In this document: piece after piece, positions 1 to 12,639 of the stretch
Numbering within the stretch: position 1 is the stretch's first letter
How the letters are laid out: each line of letters opens with the position of its first letter
Assembly (NCBI RefSeq): GCF_949987535.1
Contig: NC_080077.1
Location: forward strand, 33,321,389-33,385,388
Direction of reading: 5' to 3'
Source: Balaenoptera acutorostrata
Lineage: Eukaryota; Chordata; Mammalia; Artiodactyla; Balaenopteridae
DNA length: 64,000 bases
Notes under the pieces: model-generated
The model's database searches: none
The model's input: the letters and a program-made list of their open reading frames with translations, nothing else
Told to the model about the DNA's origin: nothing
Program-made: the position numbers and the translations under genes

Positions 1-19
1 CTCATAAGGTAGTATATTT

Positions 20-690
20 GTTTCTATTGCTGTGTAACAAAGTATACCACACTTAGCTGCTGACAAATACACACGTTTATGCTCTCACAGTATCTATGGG
101 TCAGGGCTCCAGGCATAGCTAAACTGGGTCCTCAGCTCAGGGTCTCACAGGCTGCAGTCAAGGTGACAGCCAGGGCTAAGGTCTCATGTGAGGTTTGGAG
201 GTCTCTTCAGAGCTCATGTGGTTGTTGGCAGAATTCTTCTCCTTGTGGTTGTAGGACTGAAGTCCCTTTTTCTTGCTGATTGTCTGCTGAGGCTGCCTAT
301 TGTCAGCTCCAGAGGCCCCTGCAGTTCTCTGCCACATCCACAGACCTCTCACAACGGGAGAGTTTGCTTCTTCAGTCCTGGCAAGATTAAAGAAGCAAAC
401 ATTGAATGTCTCTCTCACTTTGAATGTCTCCCTTCAGGGAGGCCCTGGACCCTCCTTTAAAAGGCTTACCTGATTAAGTCAGGTCCACCCAGGATAATCA
501 CCCTTTTGATTAACTCAAAGTCAGATGATTAAAACCTTAATTACATCTGAAAAATCCCTTCTCTTTTGTCACATAACATAATCTAATCACTAGAGTAAAA
601 TCCCACACATTCATCCCACAGTCAAGGAGAGGTGATGAGCCAAAGAACACACACCAGCTGGGGGGAAACTTGGGGGCCAGCTTATAATTC
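20..690 (-). mobile_element. Old LTR, MLT1/MaLR-like
   Basis: On the plus strand it opens with a degraded 'TGTAACAAAGTATACCAC' segment and closes with 'CCTTAATTACATCTG'. Read in reverse, both resemble the conserved parts of MLT1-type MaLR LTRs. The middle is strongly diverged and the subfamily cannot be named by eye. Short reading frames here are random. Confidence 0.45.
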
Positions 691-699
691 TACCTAACA

Positions 700-835
700 C
701 AGATACCTACTCTTATTATCCCCATTTTACAGATGAATAAACTAAGGTTTAGAGATGTAAGTCATTGGTCAAGATGACAAACTTCTAAATGTTAATGTCA
801 AGTTTTGAACTAGGCCAATGGCCAGTGTTTAAACT
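700..835 (-). mobile_element. MIR SINE fragment
   Basis: The stretch 'CCCCATTTTACAGATGAAT' followed by a degraded 'aactaaggtttagagatgtaag' is the antisense core of MIR, an ancient tRNA-derived mammalian SINE. No target duplication remains. Confidence 0.75.
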
Positions 836-1900
836 AACTCATGGTATTCTTGAAATGATTTTTATTTCCTTCATCTAAATCTTCTTGTGCTTGCAGAAAC
901 TTTTCTGTATTTTTAAGAGTTTGTCTAGCTTTTTCCACCTTTTCTGAATACTCTCATTCTCTACATCACATATCTGTATAGACAATGGGGGCAAGTCACT
1001 ACAGAGATACTAAGGCATTTGACATCTTTAGAACAATATCATACATGAGTCATCATGCTAGACAGCATAAGAAAACCCAAGGTGGACCCCCAAGAAACCC
1101 ATTTTCTGTCAGAAGATATAAGATCAGTCAAAAAAGTATGAATACATGTGGGAAAATAATAAAAGAGTGCACAGAAGAGGGAATAATGAATTCTAACTGG
1201 AATGAAAGGATGAGAGAAGTTTTCTCAAAGGAAATGAATAGGATCTTGCCTTATAGGAAAGTGAGGAGGTGGCAGGGAACATGGGGAAGAAACTTCCTAA
1301 AGCTCCAACCTCTCATGAGTTCCTCCTCACTTGATCCTTGCTCACGTAAGTAGACACACAAGAAGTCTTTTCAGAATTAAAAGTATGATAATGTTACCCC
1401 ACATCTTGAGATTCTGCTTTCTTTGCTTGACCTAAGGTAGTTTAGAAACCAAGGAAAATAAATCAATTTTGATCAAAATATAGAAAAATAATCTCACACT
1501 AAATAATATCATCTAAAGCATGTTTTCACTGGGCTATTAATGTGTATATTATACCAGCTTATTGACTGTACTTTTCTTATGTGATTTATCCTATTACTTT
1601 TTGGAGAATCCATTTTTTTCTCTTAGGCCCAAGGTGCCATTGATGGCCAGTAAGGCAAATACCACTAATATCACTAGGGAAGGTACAGAAAACAGAGGAG
1701 AAAATAGCATTCTAAATTACATCAAACCATAGTATATCTATACCAGAAATACTATGTGTATTTGTTTTGTTAGAAATTTTATATGAAACAGTAAAACAAA
1801 TGATGTGAAAATAGGGCTGTTTAAAGTAGTCGCTAGGATATTGGGGACTTTTAAATTAAAATTTCCAAATGTCAAGAGCCCATATTTCAGCTAAATTTGT
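836..1900. other. No recognisable gene or repeat
   Basis: AT-rich unassigned DNA. A 122-codon open frame at 985-1353 (+) has no recognisable domain, no clear splice context and ordinary non-coding composition, so I do not call it a gene. Confidence 0.5.
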
Positions 1901-1902
1901 CC

Positions 1903-2220
1903 TTCTATTTATTCAACAAATATTTATTGAGTATCTACTATATGCCAGGTAATATACTAGGTTCTGGGAGTAAAACACATTAAATAAAACACATATCATC
2001 ACTCTCCTTAGGATGTAAAATACAGTGGAGATGTTATCAATAAATGGGCAATTATAATACATCACAATATATTCTAGAGAAATACTGGTGGCAAAAGTAC
2101 AAAAATAAAGAAATATCGTAGAGAATACAAGATGCTTTGGGAATAGGAAGGAAAATAATTTTGTTGAGTTTAAGGGAACCTTGTGAGGTTTTCTGGAAGA
2201 GGTGGCATTTAAGTTGATAT
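1903..2220 (-). mobile_element. L2 LINE 3' end
   Basis: The segment beginning 'ATTCAACAAATATTTATTGA' and continuing 'GTATCTACTATATGCCAGG' is the antisense of the very common L2 3' end ('ctggcacatagtaggtgctcaataaatatt'-like). Divergence fits an ancient copy. Confidence 0.65.
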
Positions 2221-2438
2221 GTGAAGATAAAATGGGAGAATACGGGACACCAGATAATCAGCCAAAGATCAATGAGTACCAAAAAAATTGTGAAGCTTAT
2301 CTGGGGACAGGGAGGAGGTAACGAAGGACTTTCTTTAAATTTACTTGAAAATGTTAAGATTAAAAAAAAAATCCTCCTACACAAAGATGCTTCATTATAT
2401 CACTTACCAGCCCAAATCTATGAGCTATACACACTTAC

Positions 2439-2658
2439 CTGCAACGTCTAGGCAAGAACTTATCTTGCTTCTCTGCAACAGTCTTTGCCTGGAGTTCATC
2501 TCCACTAGGCTCTGAAATCTTGCTTCTGCAGTGACAAGCGCCATCTCCTTCACCGGCCACTGTGAACTTGGAATTTACAAATGCTGGAACCTTGTGCTCA
2601 TTGGTGCAGTCAGTGCCAGCTGCTTCATGGCCTCCGGCAAAAGAACAAATCATTTCAA
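2439..2658 (-). other. Candidate orphan exon (unknown product)
   Basis: On the minus strand a 220-bp block is open in one frame and is bounded by plausible splice sites. The donor after position 2439 reads CAG|GTAAGT, a consensus match. The acceptor just above 2658 reads TTTGGTCTATAG, with a mediocre pyrimidine tract. The frame gives about 72 residues including 'ICSFAGGHEAAGTDC' and 'GEGDGACHCRSK', with several cysteines. It is richer in GC than its surroundings. I recognise no family. A second donor-like CTGGTAAGTG lies at 2401-2410 (minus). With only one exon visible it could equally be a pseudogene fragment or chance. Confidence 0.22.
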
Positions 2659-2779
2659 CTATAGACCAAACAAATGCCAAAACTTACAACTTCTCCAAAA
2701 TTACATCCATGATATAGAACATTTATGGACAATCAACGATATTCCTTATACATTACAATAGATTTTATAGCTTTCTTAA

Positions 2780-3340
2780 TTTTTATTTTTTAAAGTCAAT
2801 GTTTGCTCCAAAATGTGTAAATTACATGTATGTACGTATGTAAGTCCATACCATTCAACTCTGCTATACCCACCTGACCACAACATACATATAACATTGA
2901 TGTTGTCTATTTTCATAAAGCTGTAATAGATTACTATTAAAGATTACTTGCTTTTTTTTGGTTAAAAAAAAAAGCATGAGCTTATACGTTTTGTAACATA
3001 CATCAAAATTACATATGCACTTGAATATTTGGCCAGCATTTCTACTCTCTCCTACATAGCTTCCCACATGTGTGTGGCATGACATAGGTACAAGGTTATT
3101 CATTGTGGCATCATCTCTAAGAAGAAAATAACTAAAAATTCATCAATATAAGACCAGGTTTTAAAATTATGGCAAATTCTTACAAGGAGATAACATGTAG
3201 CCATAAAAAGAATATCTATATGTCCTGATAATGGGATGATTCTGAAGACATGTTGTTAAGTTCAGAAAGCAAGGTGCGGGATCAGTGAGCATAGGACGTT
3301 TTGTATAAGAAAAGGAGAATACATAAAGAACATACATATA
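2780..3340 (+). mobile_element. Old L1 3' fragments
   Basis: The part from about 3090 contains degraded sense-strand L1 3' motifs: 'TTATTCATTGTGGCATCATC', then 'GTAGCCATAAAAAGAATATC' and 'TTTTGTATAAGAAAAGGAG'. These match the L1M 3' region pattern of 'cactgtttataatagc...agccataaaaaagaat...'. Boundaries are approximate. Confidence 0.5.
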
Positions 3341-3372
3341 TATACATATATATTTAATATATGTTGCTATAG

Positions 3373-3565
3373 ACGGCATATTAGTGTCCCCCTAAAAGTT
3401 ATATGTTGATATCTAATCCCCAGTGTGATGGCATTAGGAGATGGGCCCTTAGGGAGGTGATTAGGTCCTGAGGGCAGAGCTCTCATGAATGAGATTAGTG
3501 ACCTTAAAAATGAGACTCTGGGGAGCTCTCTTGCCCCTTCCATCATGTGAAAACACAGCAATAAT
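3373..3565 (+). mobile_element. MLT1-like LTR 5' part
   Basis: Contains 'CCCAGTGTGATGGCATTAGG', 'GGAGGTGATTAGGTCCTGAG' and 'CTTCCATCATGTGAAAACAC', the hallmark order of an MLT1 (ERVL-MaLR) LTR. A second copy of the same family sits at 44878-45048. Truncated before the polyadenylation region. Confidence 0.65.
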
Positions 3566-6500
3566 GAACCCATTGCATGTTAACATAAATATAATATTTT
3601 TATTAAAAATAGCTGGGTTTTTCATAATAAAAAGTTAAGAGTGGCATATTTTTGCAAATCTCTTGGATGTCTGGCTTACTAGAAGACATCTGGATTCTCA
3701 TATCTGCCTCTGCATTCAATCTATTGTGATACGTTGTTCTGGCTGAAGTATAAGAAGAAAATATGGTTTCACACAGTTAAGAGGTTGGAAAACAGAAGTA
3801 TTTCAAAAGGCTTTTTAGATGATTGTAGCTATTCTTCTTTGCTATTACGCCAAAACTCAACAATAGTTTTTTAAAGGTTAACTGCAATGTAGTATCTAAA
3901 ACTATCAAAGAGCTATTCATACCCAGTTACATTAAAATCCACTGTTCTGCCTTGCACTTTGAATACTTCTTTTACCCCTGCATGATTTTTTAAGATCATG
4001 CATTGGCCATTTGGGAAATATTGGTCCATTGAGTTATATATATCTTCTAAAGGCTAACACATCTCATTTTATAACATCAAAAAATTGCATTTGCTGTATT
4101 ACCACCAATTTCATCAGAAAAGTTTTTAGATACTGTGAAGTTATTGAGCTCACACTGGTGGATACAAGTTTTCCAAAATTCTAATTTTTAGTTAAAAGTT
4201 CAAATTTTATAATTTGCGGCTTATACTGTCATTTGCTTTTCTTGAATTAACCGGCACATTTTGTTCATTTTTAAGATAATGTTTCCAAAACAATTGCATG
4301 AATAACCATAGTTTGCCTGTCATTCTCTCAAGTAAAAATGGTGTTCCATGAAAAATGCAGCTTTGGGTTTGCAACTCAAACGACCACGCAAGTGCATTCC
4401 CTTGAGACAACCTGGTACTTTGGTATGCAGCGAAAGTGTTTCATGTGTACTTCCCTTTGCATCAGACAGAATATTAAAAAGGCACTCAAGAGTCAAGATT
4501 TAATAAAATTATTAGCTTTTCCTGCTTCATCAAGGACATTCTTAAGTGAAATTTGAATGCTTTTAGCTGTGAATACATGGTAGGGAAGAATACAATGACT
4601 CCTAGTACAGTTTAGTGCTACTGTCTTGACTCATGTCAAGGTGCCAGTGGTCTTATCCACCACTGCTTTTCCATCACCGGGGAAAATGTCAACAGTAAAC
4701 ATGGCAAATGTGCCTCATTATCATTATAAAAATAGTTCTGATCTCACAGACCCTCAGTGCATCTTGGAAATCCACAGGGGTCCGTGGATTACAGTTTGAA
4801 AAATATTAGTATAAACAATTTCTGGATTAATAAATTAGAAACTGGTAACATTATTTTCCTTCAGTGAGGAGCACTGGATAATTGGGGGACAGGTGTGGGT
4901 GGAAGATGTTTCACTGTATACCCTTTTTACTTTCTGAATCTGAACAAGAGAGTGTATTAGTCATTCCAAGATAAATGTAGAAATGATTTTAAAGAGCATA
5001 AGAAACTTGAAAGCTGGACAAAGGAAAGTAAGGTGACAACTTGTATTTATACAAGGATAATATTCTGCATGGCTGCATAGTCGCAAAGCTTCTGGCTGGT
5101 GTAAAACTCAGATGATTTTAGAACCATTGCTCACAAGGAGGCTTAGCCTAGAGTCATTGGTTAGGCTCACAAACTGCTAATCGGCCCAGTAGTTCAGGCA
5201 TGGAGAGTAAGCAGAGGACTTGAATAAATCACATTATAATTTTATAACAATAAAACTCAGGGAGAAAAGTCAGAAAGCTGTATGTTACTGCAAAAATTAA
5301 GGACATTCAATAGTCCCTGATTACCACTGACTTTTCTTTCCCCAACAGTCCCATCCCTACTCCTAAGCAATAAGTCTACATGACAAAGGTAAGTGCTGGT
5401 CACGTGGAAGGAGCGGCCCTTTTCTATAAACCATCATGTTTACGTGTATCCTAATCTTGGCCTACCTGACCCACCTTGCCCTTCTATCATCTAAAGCAAC
5501 AGTCATACACTCAGATGCCCAGAGGTTCCCAATAGGTAATGAGTCAGGCAGGCCAAGAAGAAGAAATCCATTGCCCTCTGTCTTGTATATTTCCACTTAT
5601 GGTAGGAAATGTTCCTCTTGACCCTACCACATGAAAAGCAAAAGTTCAGGTGTGACCATAAATGGGAACTGACAGCTGGCCTCTGTGTCAGGAGGATAAT
5701 ACCTGGTGGGACCCTGGTGAGGCGGAGCGCACAGGCCTATGTCAAGAGGACACCTGCTCCTCAGCTCTTCTTAGCAGCTTTGGATCTGGTGTTGCCATTG
5801 GACATGTACACTTGGTGTGATTGTCGTCTCTCTCATTTTACAAGAAAAGAGAAAAATCTGGATGCTTTATGGGATATTTTCTAAGTTTTGAAAATAGGGA
5901 ACTAACTGAAAAAAATCTTTTAATGACTGTGTGCAGGCAAAGAACATCTTGGCCAAAGAAAATGTGCCAGTGGGCTGATTTCATAATATAGGCTTATAGC
6001 TTATATCTCTGATCTAAATTAACTTTCTAATATCTTTGTGAATGCCATTTGGGCCCAAAGAAGGTTCCATTGCAGCTGACCTGTTTCTCTTCATCAGGGA
6101 AGCTCATTCTAGCTAAGGGTAACTCCCCAGTGAAGGGGAAAAAAAAAACTACCGACAAAGACAGTTTGGTGGTACACTAAATTAAAAGGGCTCAACATCC
6201 TGATAGGTTCACATCTCACATGAGATGGGCTGTGAGTAGCACCGGTGATCTTGAGAACTCTACTTGCATCAGAGGAGGGGAGCTCCATTTTGCTATCTGT
6301 GTCGCCAACGAGAGACAAGAGCTCAGACAACCACACAGATACACTGCTCTGTAGGCACAATACTAGCCCATCACAAGAAATTTTCCTATATAAAAACCCT
6401 GATCTTTCAGTCTCAGTCAGTGTTAAGGAAGGCTATCCTAGGGAAGCCAACCAATGCCTAGGGGCCCAGCACTTGGTCAGTATCCAGGGCTCCCAGTAGT

Positions 6501-7480
6501 GTGGTCCAGTGATAGGAGAGAGACTTCTTAACCAAAACAATTTGATATATATCTTGGCATGAGATGCATACCCACAAATTCTGTGCTTCTGCATCTGGGG
6601 TCACTGTGGCCCACTAAAAACATTTAAAATAGTCCTCTGGAATTTCTGATGACTCTACCTTTGGCATATTAACATCCAAAACACAAACACCTACGTCATG
6701 TGCATATACGCAGGATAGATTTAACGGTCCAGAATAATTGTTTCAAGTCCTCTTGACACCCCCCTCCAAGCACCTCTGGGATAACATCATCATGTATTTT
6801 ATCACTGGCTGCTCTCCTCTTCCTTACTAAGGTACAACATTGTCTTGGTGGAAGTATATGCCCTCACCAAAATGACATGTATTATCTTTACATGAGAGGA
6901 CAATGCAGAAGTATTTTACCTCCACAGACTGTCAACTACTTCATCTACCTATTCTAGAAAGAAAATTCTGTTCAGACCCTTCCATCCGTATGTATGTATC
7001 TATCTACAGCAAATCACAGACCATTGGCCAGGCAGAAGAAATCTTACAAAACTCATCTTCCTAACAATATATCTGGTCTACCACACTTGCTCTGTGCAGA
7101 ACTCATTACAACTCTCCACCAAGAACACACTCTCCTCCACAGTAACAATAATTTCTACTCCTGTTACTTCCTTACCTCACCATCTTTCCAGCAACTGTTG
7201 AGTGCATGAAATCACTCCAAGCCACCCAAGAAGAGGTACAAGACTTGCTTGAACATGAGAAGGAACGAAAACCAAAAGCAATGGACCTAGAAGACAAAAT
7301 CAGAATCAGAGATACCATCTGGCATTCTTCTTAATGCATTCATACTCCTTGGCTTTATAGACTTGCCAGAAGACTGTTTCTCAGGACTGCCAAAGTGAGG
7401 AGAGCGATAATCACACCTCAAATTCTGATGAGAATAATTACATAAGGAAGTCTCAGCCCTAGGAAACTTCTGATTTATTT
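3566..7480. other. Unassigned, no gene seen
   Basis: Almost 4 kb in which I can name no element. Reading frames of 61-91 codons near 5436-5884 lack splice context or domains. 'CCTATATAAAAACC' near 6385 resembles a TATA box but nothing downstream supports transcription. Diverged DNA transposon or LTR remnants are possible. Confidence 0.4.
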
Positions 7481-7800
7481 GTTGAACTTGGAAGTATAAA
7501 AATGAATAGTCTAATATCGAGGCAAAAAACCAAATCACGTACAAAAGAAAAAAAAGAAACAGGTTGGCATCACATTCTTTTCCACAGCAGTATTCAATGC
7601 CAAAGAAATGATAGAGAAATGTGAAAAAGAGTTCTGAAGTAAAGAAAGTAGGACCGAAGAATATTTTCCCAGGCACGGTGTCATGTAAGTGAAAACAAAC
7701 ATACTTTAAAAAGAAAGAGCTCAGGGAATATAACACACTGAGAGTTTCTTGTAAAGTAAAATATATTTGATGACAAAAATCTAGCTGATTAAGAAATGAA
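7480..7800 (+). pseudogene. Decayed L1/HAL1 ORF1 C-terminal remnant
   Basis: In the plus strand, allowing frame breaks, the translation keeps the order of the L1-type ORF1 C-terminal domain: a lysine-rich 'TKEKKETGWH' block, then 'SIQCQRNDREM', then 'RRIFSQARCHV', then 'NKHTLKRKSSGNITH'. In the family these lie around the 'ARR...K...PR..YPAK' nucleic-acid-binding surface. Several stops interrupt it, so it makes nothing. The 206-codon open frame on the opposite strand (7287-7907) is an antisense shadow: it is dominated by Phe/Leu because the sense strand is A-rich. Confidence 0.5.
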
Positions 7801-9638
7801 TCAAAATTAAAAACTGGGAAATGGATAAGTGGTAGCAAAAGTAAAAAAACAAACACGTGAGCAATTAAGCCATTTCCAAATAGACTACTGGAAAATACAG
7901 AATACAACTGTAATAAATCGTGACAGTATAAAAATAAAACAACTCAAACAAGGCAAAACTGAGAGGGGTATGAGACAACAAGCGTAAGAGGGCTGCAGTC
8001 CTCATCTTTCATAGCAGTGAGTCAACTGACACTGTCTAAAACCAAAACATTCAATTGAAACAAGAAACACAACCATTTCAATCTCTTATTTTTTAACAAA
8101 TTCGCTTTTAACCTAAGAGAGTCTTTTTTTAAAAAAGGAAATAATGTATTTTGTGACAAAGAAACATATTTGAAGTCCACAAATTCCTTTAATTTTTTCC
8201 CTCGATGAAAATTAAAACCATTATTTTTATTTTTAAAATGAGATCATTTAACAAAAGTCCATTCATCCATCCATCCAATCAATTATCCTTATCACATGCA
8301 TTCTGGAGGAATGTTGACCTCTTGAGTGGTGCAATGTGGCAACCCAGATGCCTTCATCTGTACACATGTGTATATATTTTCTACACATCTACCATGTGTG
8401 GAACGATGGTTAGAATGATGTCCCCCCTAGTGTTAATGGTATTTGTTGGGGGTAGGATTTGAAGTGATTGTTTCAACTTTCTCTTTTGCATTTTTCAATA
8501 TTGCTGAAAAATTTTAAAGCATCTATTCTTTTTACAAAAAAAAATCTTTCTTTAAATAAAAACAAAGAAATACAATTTGAAGCAAACTATTAACCTTGAA
8601 TACTTCCCCATGTATAAGGCAATCATCCAGAACCTATGTTTGTTTTCACCCCCTTGCTTCAATTTGATCTCCCCAGCTACAAACTCTTGACCCTGCAGTA
8701 CCAATTTTGAGCCCACCACTCTCCTCTCTATCCCCCTTATTTGGAACCTAACTTTCTGCTCTGGATTCCTATTCATTCTCCAAGTGTCCTGGAGGAAGTA
8801 TGCTGCTGTTTTTGCTGCCTAAAGACTTCTGCAAGTCTGATATCACAGTATGTAGTGAATGTTGTTGTTTTACTCAGTAATTAAGAGAGCCCTAGGATTT
8901 TAATTAATTTTACCATTTTGTAACACTACATAAAATTAGAAAGTTTTATTTTAAATTGGCTATCCAGGATCTGAACTCCTGCCTTTATTTGGGAAGTTCT
9001 CCAAGCTATGAACCTCTGTTCCATGTGCACATGGATGCTGAGAAGTCCAGAGCGTGCTCCCACAGCACCTCCATCTCACACACACCCAGGCGTACATTTG
9101 TCCAGTCATTTGAACCAGCCTGAGATTTCAGTGGGGTGAGTAAGGCAATGAAACAGGGTGAGTGGAGAATTTATTTTAGCGACAGCAGCCACAGGAACAG
9201 TCACTAGAAGCAGCATCGACTGCAGCATCGTGCCTTGTGCTGGTGGAGACAGGTGGGTGAGCTGCAGCCTCCATTGTTCAGCCGCGGCCGTGATTCTAGC
9301 TGCTCAGCCTTCCTTTGTTCCTGCCTGTTTTCAAAGCCCGGCATTTTAGTCTTCCTGGAAATTCTGTGGGCTTTCCAACAACCTTTCAATGGATTCCTTT
9401 TTTGTTCCAATCAGCCTGCGTCCGCGTCTATCACCTGCAATTAAAAACTTTGACCTATGCTGTACTTACACTATGATTCTACGTACATGTATTTTAAATT
9501 ATTGGTATGGGACCTCCAGACTTAAATTCAAATTTGGATGCTCGTCTGCATTGCTAATTCTGCCTAGGCTTTTGACAACCCTGTTTATTTAACAATGGAC
9601 TCCTCCGTTTTCATTTTCTAGTAATACATTCAACGGAT
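7801..9638. other. Unassigned, no gene seen
   Basis: AT-rich DNA, probably including old L1 3' debris near 8200-8540. 9180-9310 is somewhat richer in GC, with CAGC-type repeats ('GCAGCATCGACTGCAGCATC'). No supported gene. Confidence 0.4.
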
Positions 9639-9639
9639 A

Positions 9640-10830
9640 GTCATTATGCTTAACATTGTGCTGAAATCTGGGGATTAAAAAAAGAGAAAAACAAGACAGT
9701 ATGTTTACCATCAAGGAATTCAGATTCTAATGGGGAAGCTAGACAAGAAAATGACAAGGTGGTAAACAGTGGAACAAGGAAGGTCACAGGGAGTTACAGA
9801 AATACAAAAGAGGAGTCCAGAAGAGTAGTACCGGAAGAGTCAGGAAACTCCATCCCATGAGGGGATCTGGAGGGAAAAAGAGAAGGGAGCCAGCTGAAAG
9901 GGCACAGGCAAATGACAGGAAAGATATGACACCATGAAGTTTATTCAGGAAGCCTCATGCAAGTTGGCTTTCTAAAGTGACAGGTGCTCTGGGTGTGTCT
10001 GTGGGCTCCGTTTCTCAATCTTGCGTGATCAGCAGAATCACCTAGGGCTTGTTAAATATTGGATATCTAGCCTCTTCCTCCAGGGAATCTGATTTGGTAG
10101 GTCTGGAGTGGGGCCCCAGGTGACTCACATAAAAGGGAAACTTTGTCCCGAGGAATGAAGCTGGAGGCAAAACTCATGGGACTTTGTATGCTTGAAAGTT
10201 TGAATTTTATCCTAATGGCAAGGTGAAGCCACTAAAAGATTTTAAGCAGAGTGGTGATAAGATCATATTTGCACTTTAGAAAGTTCATTCAAGCAGCAGT
10301 AAAGACCTGGAAGAAAGCTGAGATTAGCAGTCAGGAAATTCGTGGCAAGAAGACCAGTTAGGTTATTAAAAGTACTCTGGTTGAGAGATAATATGGATCT
10401 GAACGAAGGCTGTCATCTGCGAAACATAAAGAATCAACAGCATACAATTTAGTGTAGCTGACTTAGTTGCTGTTGGCTGTGGGTTAAGAGGAGTCAAACA
10501 TGGTGTCTAGGCTTGGGACTTGTATACTTACATAGGTAGGGGTGAAGTTCACCTGGATGAGACAGAGAAGAGAAACCCCAAAAATTAAAAATTGATGAGT
10601 TCAGTTTTGGCCATGTTGAATTTGAAGTGCACATGGCATGACAGCCAAATATCTTTGGGATCTTATATACACGAGTCTGGATCACAGAACATGGATAGGA
10701 AGAGAAGGTATAGACTGGCTGTCCGTCAGATATAGGTGGAAGTTATATCACGGTGCCATTAAAACAAACTGGTATGAAGGCGGTGGTAACCTGGCCATAA
10801 AGGCCCGCTTCAAGTTGCACACATGGCAGG
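9640..10830 (-). mobile_element. L2 LINE, ORF2 to 3' end, antisense
   Basis: Read on the minus strand, the segment around 10595-10625 gives 'LKFNMAKTEL', close to the L2 reverse transcriptase-region motif 'LKLNMSKTEL'. Downstream sequence near 10190-10300 matches the L2 block that encodes the conserved segment after it. The 3' end lies near 9640 ('CATTCAACGGATAGTCATTA'). L2 is a CR1-like LINE that died early in mammals. A MER5-like element interrupts it at 10000-10135. No functional frame survives. Confidence 0.6.
10000..10135. mobile_element. MER5A-like hAT miniature element
   Basis: 'GATCAGCAGAATCACCTAGG', 'AATCTGATTTGGTAGGTCTG' and 'GGAGTGGGGCCCCAGGTGAC' follow the order of the MER5A non-autonomous hAT-Charlie element. 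Nested in the antisense L2. Confidence 0.7.
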
Positions 10831-10834
10831 GAAT

Positions 10835-10985
10835 TGATCTCAATATTCCACTCATCTGGAGACTTATAAAAAGTGAAGACTCCTGGGTCCCAGTGGCTGA
10901 GGACTAAGGCAGAACCCCCAAATCTGTATTTTTTTAAAGAAGCTTCCTAAGTGATTCCCATGAGTAACTGGGTGTGAGAACTACC
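10835..10985. mobile_element. MER5-like hAT fragment
   Basis: 'GACTCCTGGGTCCCAGTGGC', 'CAAATCTGTATTTTTTTAAA' and 'GTGTGAGAACTACCATA' resemble the right half of a MER5-type element. It abuts the next copy. Confidence 0.45.
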
Positions 10986-10989
10986 ATAC

Positions 10990-11155
10990 AGGGCAGGAGT
11001 TCCCAAATTTACTGCACATTAGAATAATGTGGTGAGCTTTTTAAAGTCCCACCCTCGTACCAATTAAATCAGCATGTCTGGGTGGGGACCAGGTGACAAG
11101 ATTTTTTAAGATCCCTAGGTGACTCAATGTGTTGTAAAATCTGGGAACTACTGAT
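10990..11155. mobile_element. MER5A-like hAT miniature element
   Basis: Starts 'GCAGGAGTTCCCAAATTTAC' and ends 'AATCTGGGAACTACTGAT'. The imperfect terminal inverted repeats (GGAGTTCCCA / TGGGAACTAC) and the interior 'TGTCTGGGTGGGGACC' support a MER5A-type copy. Confidence 0.65.
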
Positions 11156-12085
11156 ATAGATTACTGATAACTAGATTGGGCCAAATGAAGTGTTTGTACA
11201 TAGTAGTCAAAAGCAGGGCAGTCCTAGGTCTAGGCATGAATACAGTCAAGGAGCGGAGTCCAGATCAGAGCTGAAGTCAGGACCAATCAATCATTGGGTC
11301 TGCCGAGAAGAGGAGATAAGTAAAGTTGACCCATGTGACCTTCTCAGAAATGGGTTTAGAGCCCTAGCTATAACTTTAATGAGGTTCTATGAATAAAAAC
11401 AGTGAAATAAAGAGATCCAGGTCCTCTTATTTCTGTGAACTGACAGTTGAAAGATTCTAAGTAAATTTATTTGAGATTTTAGGTAGCAACAGAAGGAGAA
11501 TTAAAGATTGCTGAGCAAACCTTGAGGAACATGGTCCCTTAACAGGCAAGCAAAGGAGCAGATAGTACTACTTAAGGGGAATGGGAAGGCAAGCCAGAGA
11601 GGTAGGAGGAAAATCAGTAAGAGTAATAACGCAGAAGTTAATGGCAGAGAGGACTTCGAGGAGGGACTAATCAACAGTGTGGAATGCTACAGAAAGAAGT
11701 GTTAGGAACACTGGAAAATGGCAATTGGACATATCTCTCCATTCATCTTTGAAAACTACTGGAGGGTAGGATGCTATTTCTCTTGCAACCTGATTGATAA
11801 CCACTATCCGAACCTCATGACTGCCGCATTCTTGAGCTACGAAGGGAGAAGTACTATTCCAGTGCAAAGCTCATTATCATCATCCTTTCTCAAGCCCACA
11901 TTGCACAAGAAGGATCTCATTTCTAACAGAAGCATCCCGAAACAGGCCTCTAAAATAATCCAAAGGAAAGGAATAAAAGGCTGCCTGTGAGCTCTGACTA
12001 AAAGGAGTAAAATGCTTAGTTTAGAGAGGTGAAGGCTGAGAGGGCTGTGATTGAGGCATCCGATTAGTCATCAAGTCTTCTCTAT
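11156..12085. other. Unassigned, no gene seen
   Basis: No element or gene that I can support. Frames of 66-90 codons at 11667-11990 are ordinary chance openings. Confidence 0.4.
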
Positions 12086-12294
12086 TCTACCTCTGCACCG
12101 CATCTCATTTCCATAAACTTATTCCCTTCTCACTTCCATCAGCCTTGTCCAGTCCCCAGTATACAGCTCCCTTACTGGCCACTGTGCTTCCAGAGTCTGG
12201 CTCAGCCAATCCATCCCTCACACTGACCACACTCACGCAGCTCTCTCCTCTTCAGGTGCCCTTTCCTCATCCTATTCCTTCCCACAACAAACCA

Positions 12295-12490
12295 GCCACG
12301 GACTTGGGCTCTGAGATTGCCTTGGTTTGTGTCCCTGTTCTGCCACTTATCTGTCACTGTGGCCTTAAGGAAATAACTTAAGCCCTCTGTGCCTTATTTT
12401 TATCACTTGTAACAGGGGTAATAGTAGTTCTTACTTCACAGGAATGTTATGAGAATTAAAAGAGCTGGGCATGTAAGGTGTATGGTTAAC
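12295..12490 (+). mobile_element. MIR SINE
   Basis: Sense-oriented MIR: 'GACTTGGGCTCTGAGATTGC', 'TTCTGCCACTTATCTGTCAC', 'TAACTTAAGCCCTCTGTGCC', then 'GGAATGTTATGAGAATTAAA'. The order from tRNA-related part to core to 3' region is kept. Confidence 0.8.
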
Positions 12491-12639
12491 AGCTGTGTAA
12501 CGTTATTAATCTTGCTCAGATTCTGATTTCTTATCTATAAAATGCCTGTGAGAATCTTGTCTACCTCAAATTGTTACAGAGATTAAATTAGAAAATGCAC
12601 TTAAAGTAAATCAGCATAGTTCCTGGTACCATCAACAAA

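Noticed and set aside
985..1353. 122-codon frame starting at an ATG
   Set aside because: No domain, splice context or codon bias distinguishing it from chance.
7287..7907. 206-codon open frame on the minus strand
   Set aside because: It is the antisense of an A-rich L1/HAL1 ORF1 remnant; the product is Phe/Leu-rich with no domain, as expected for such a shadow.
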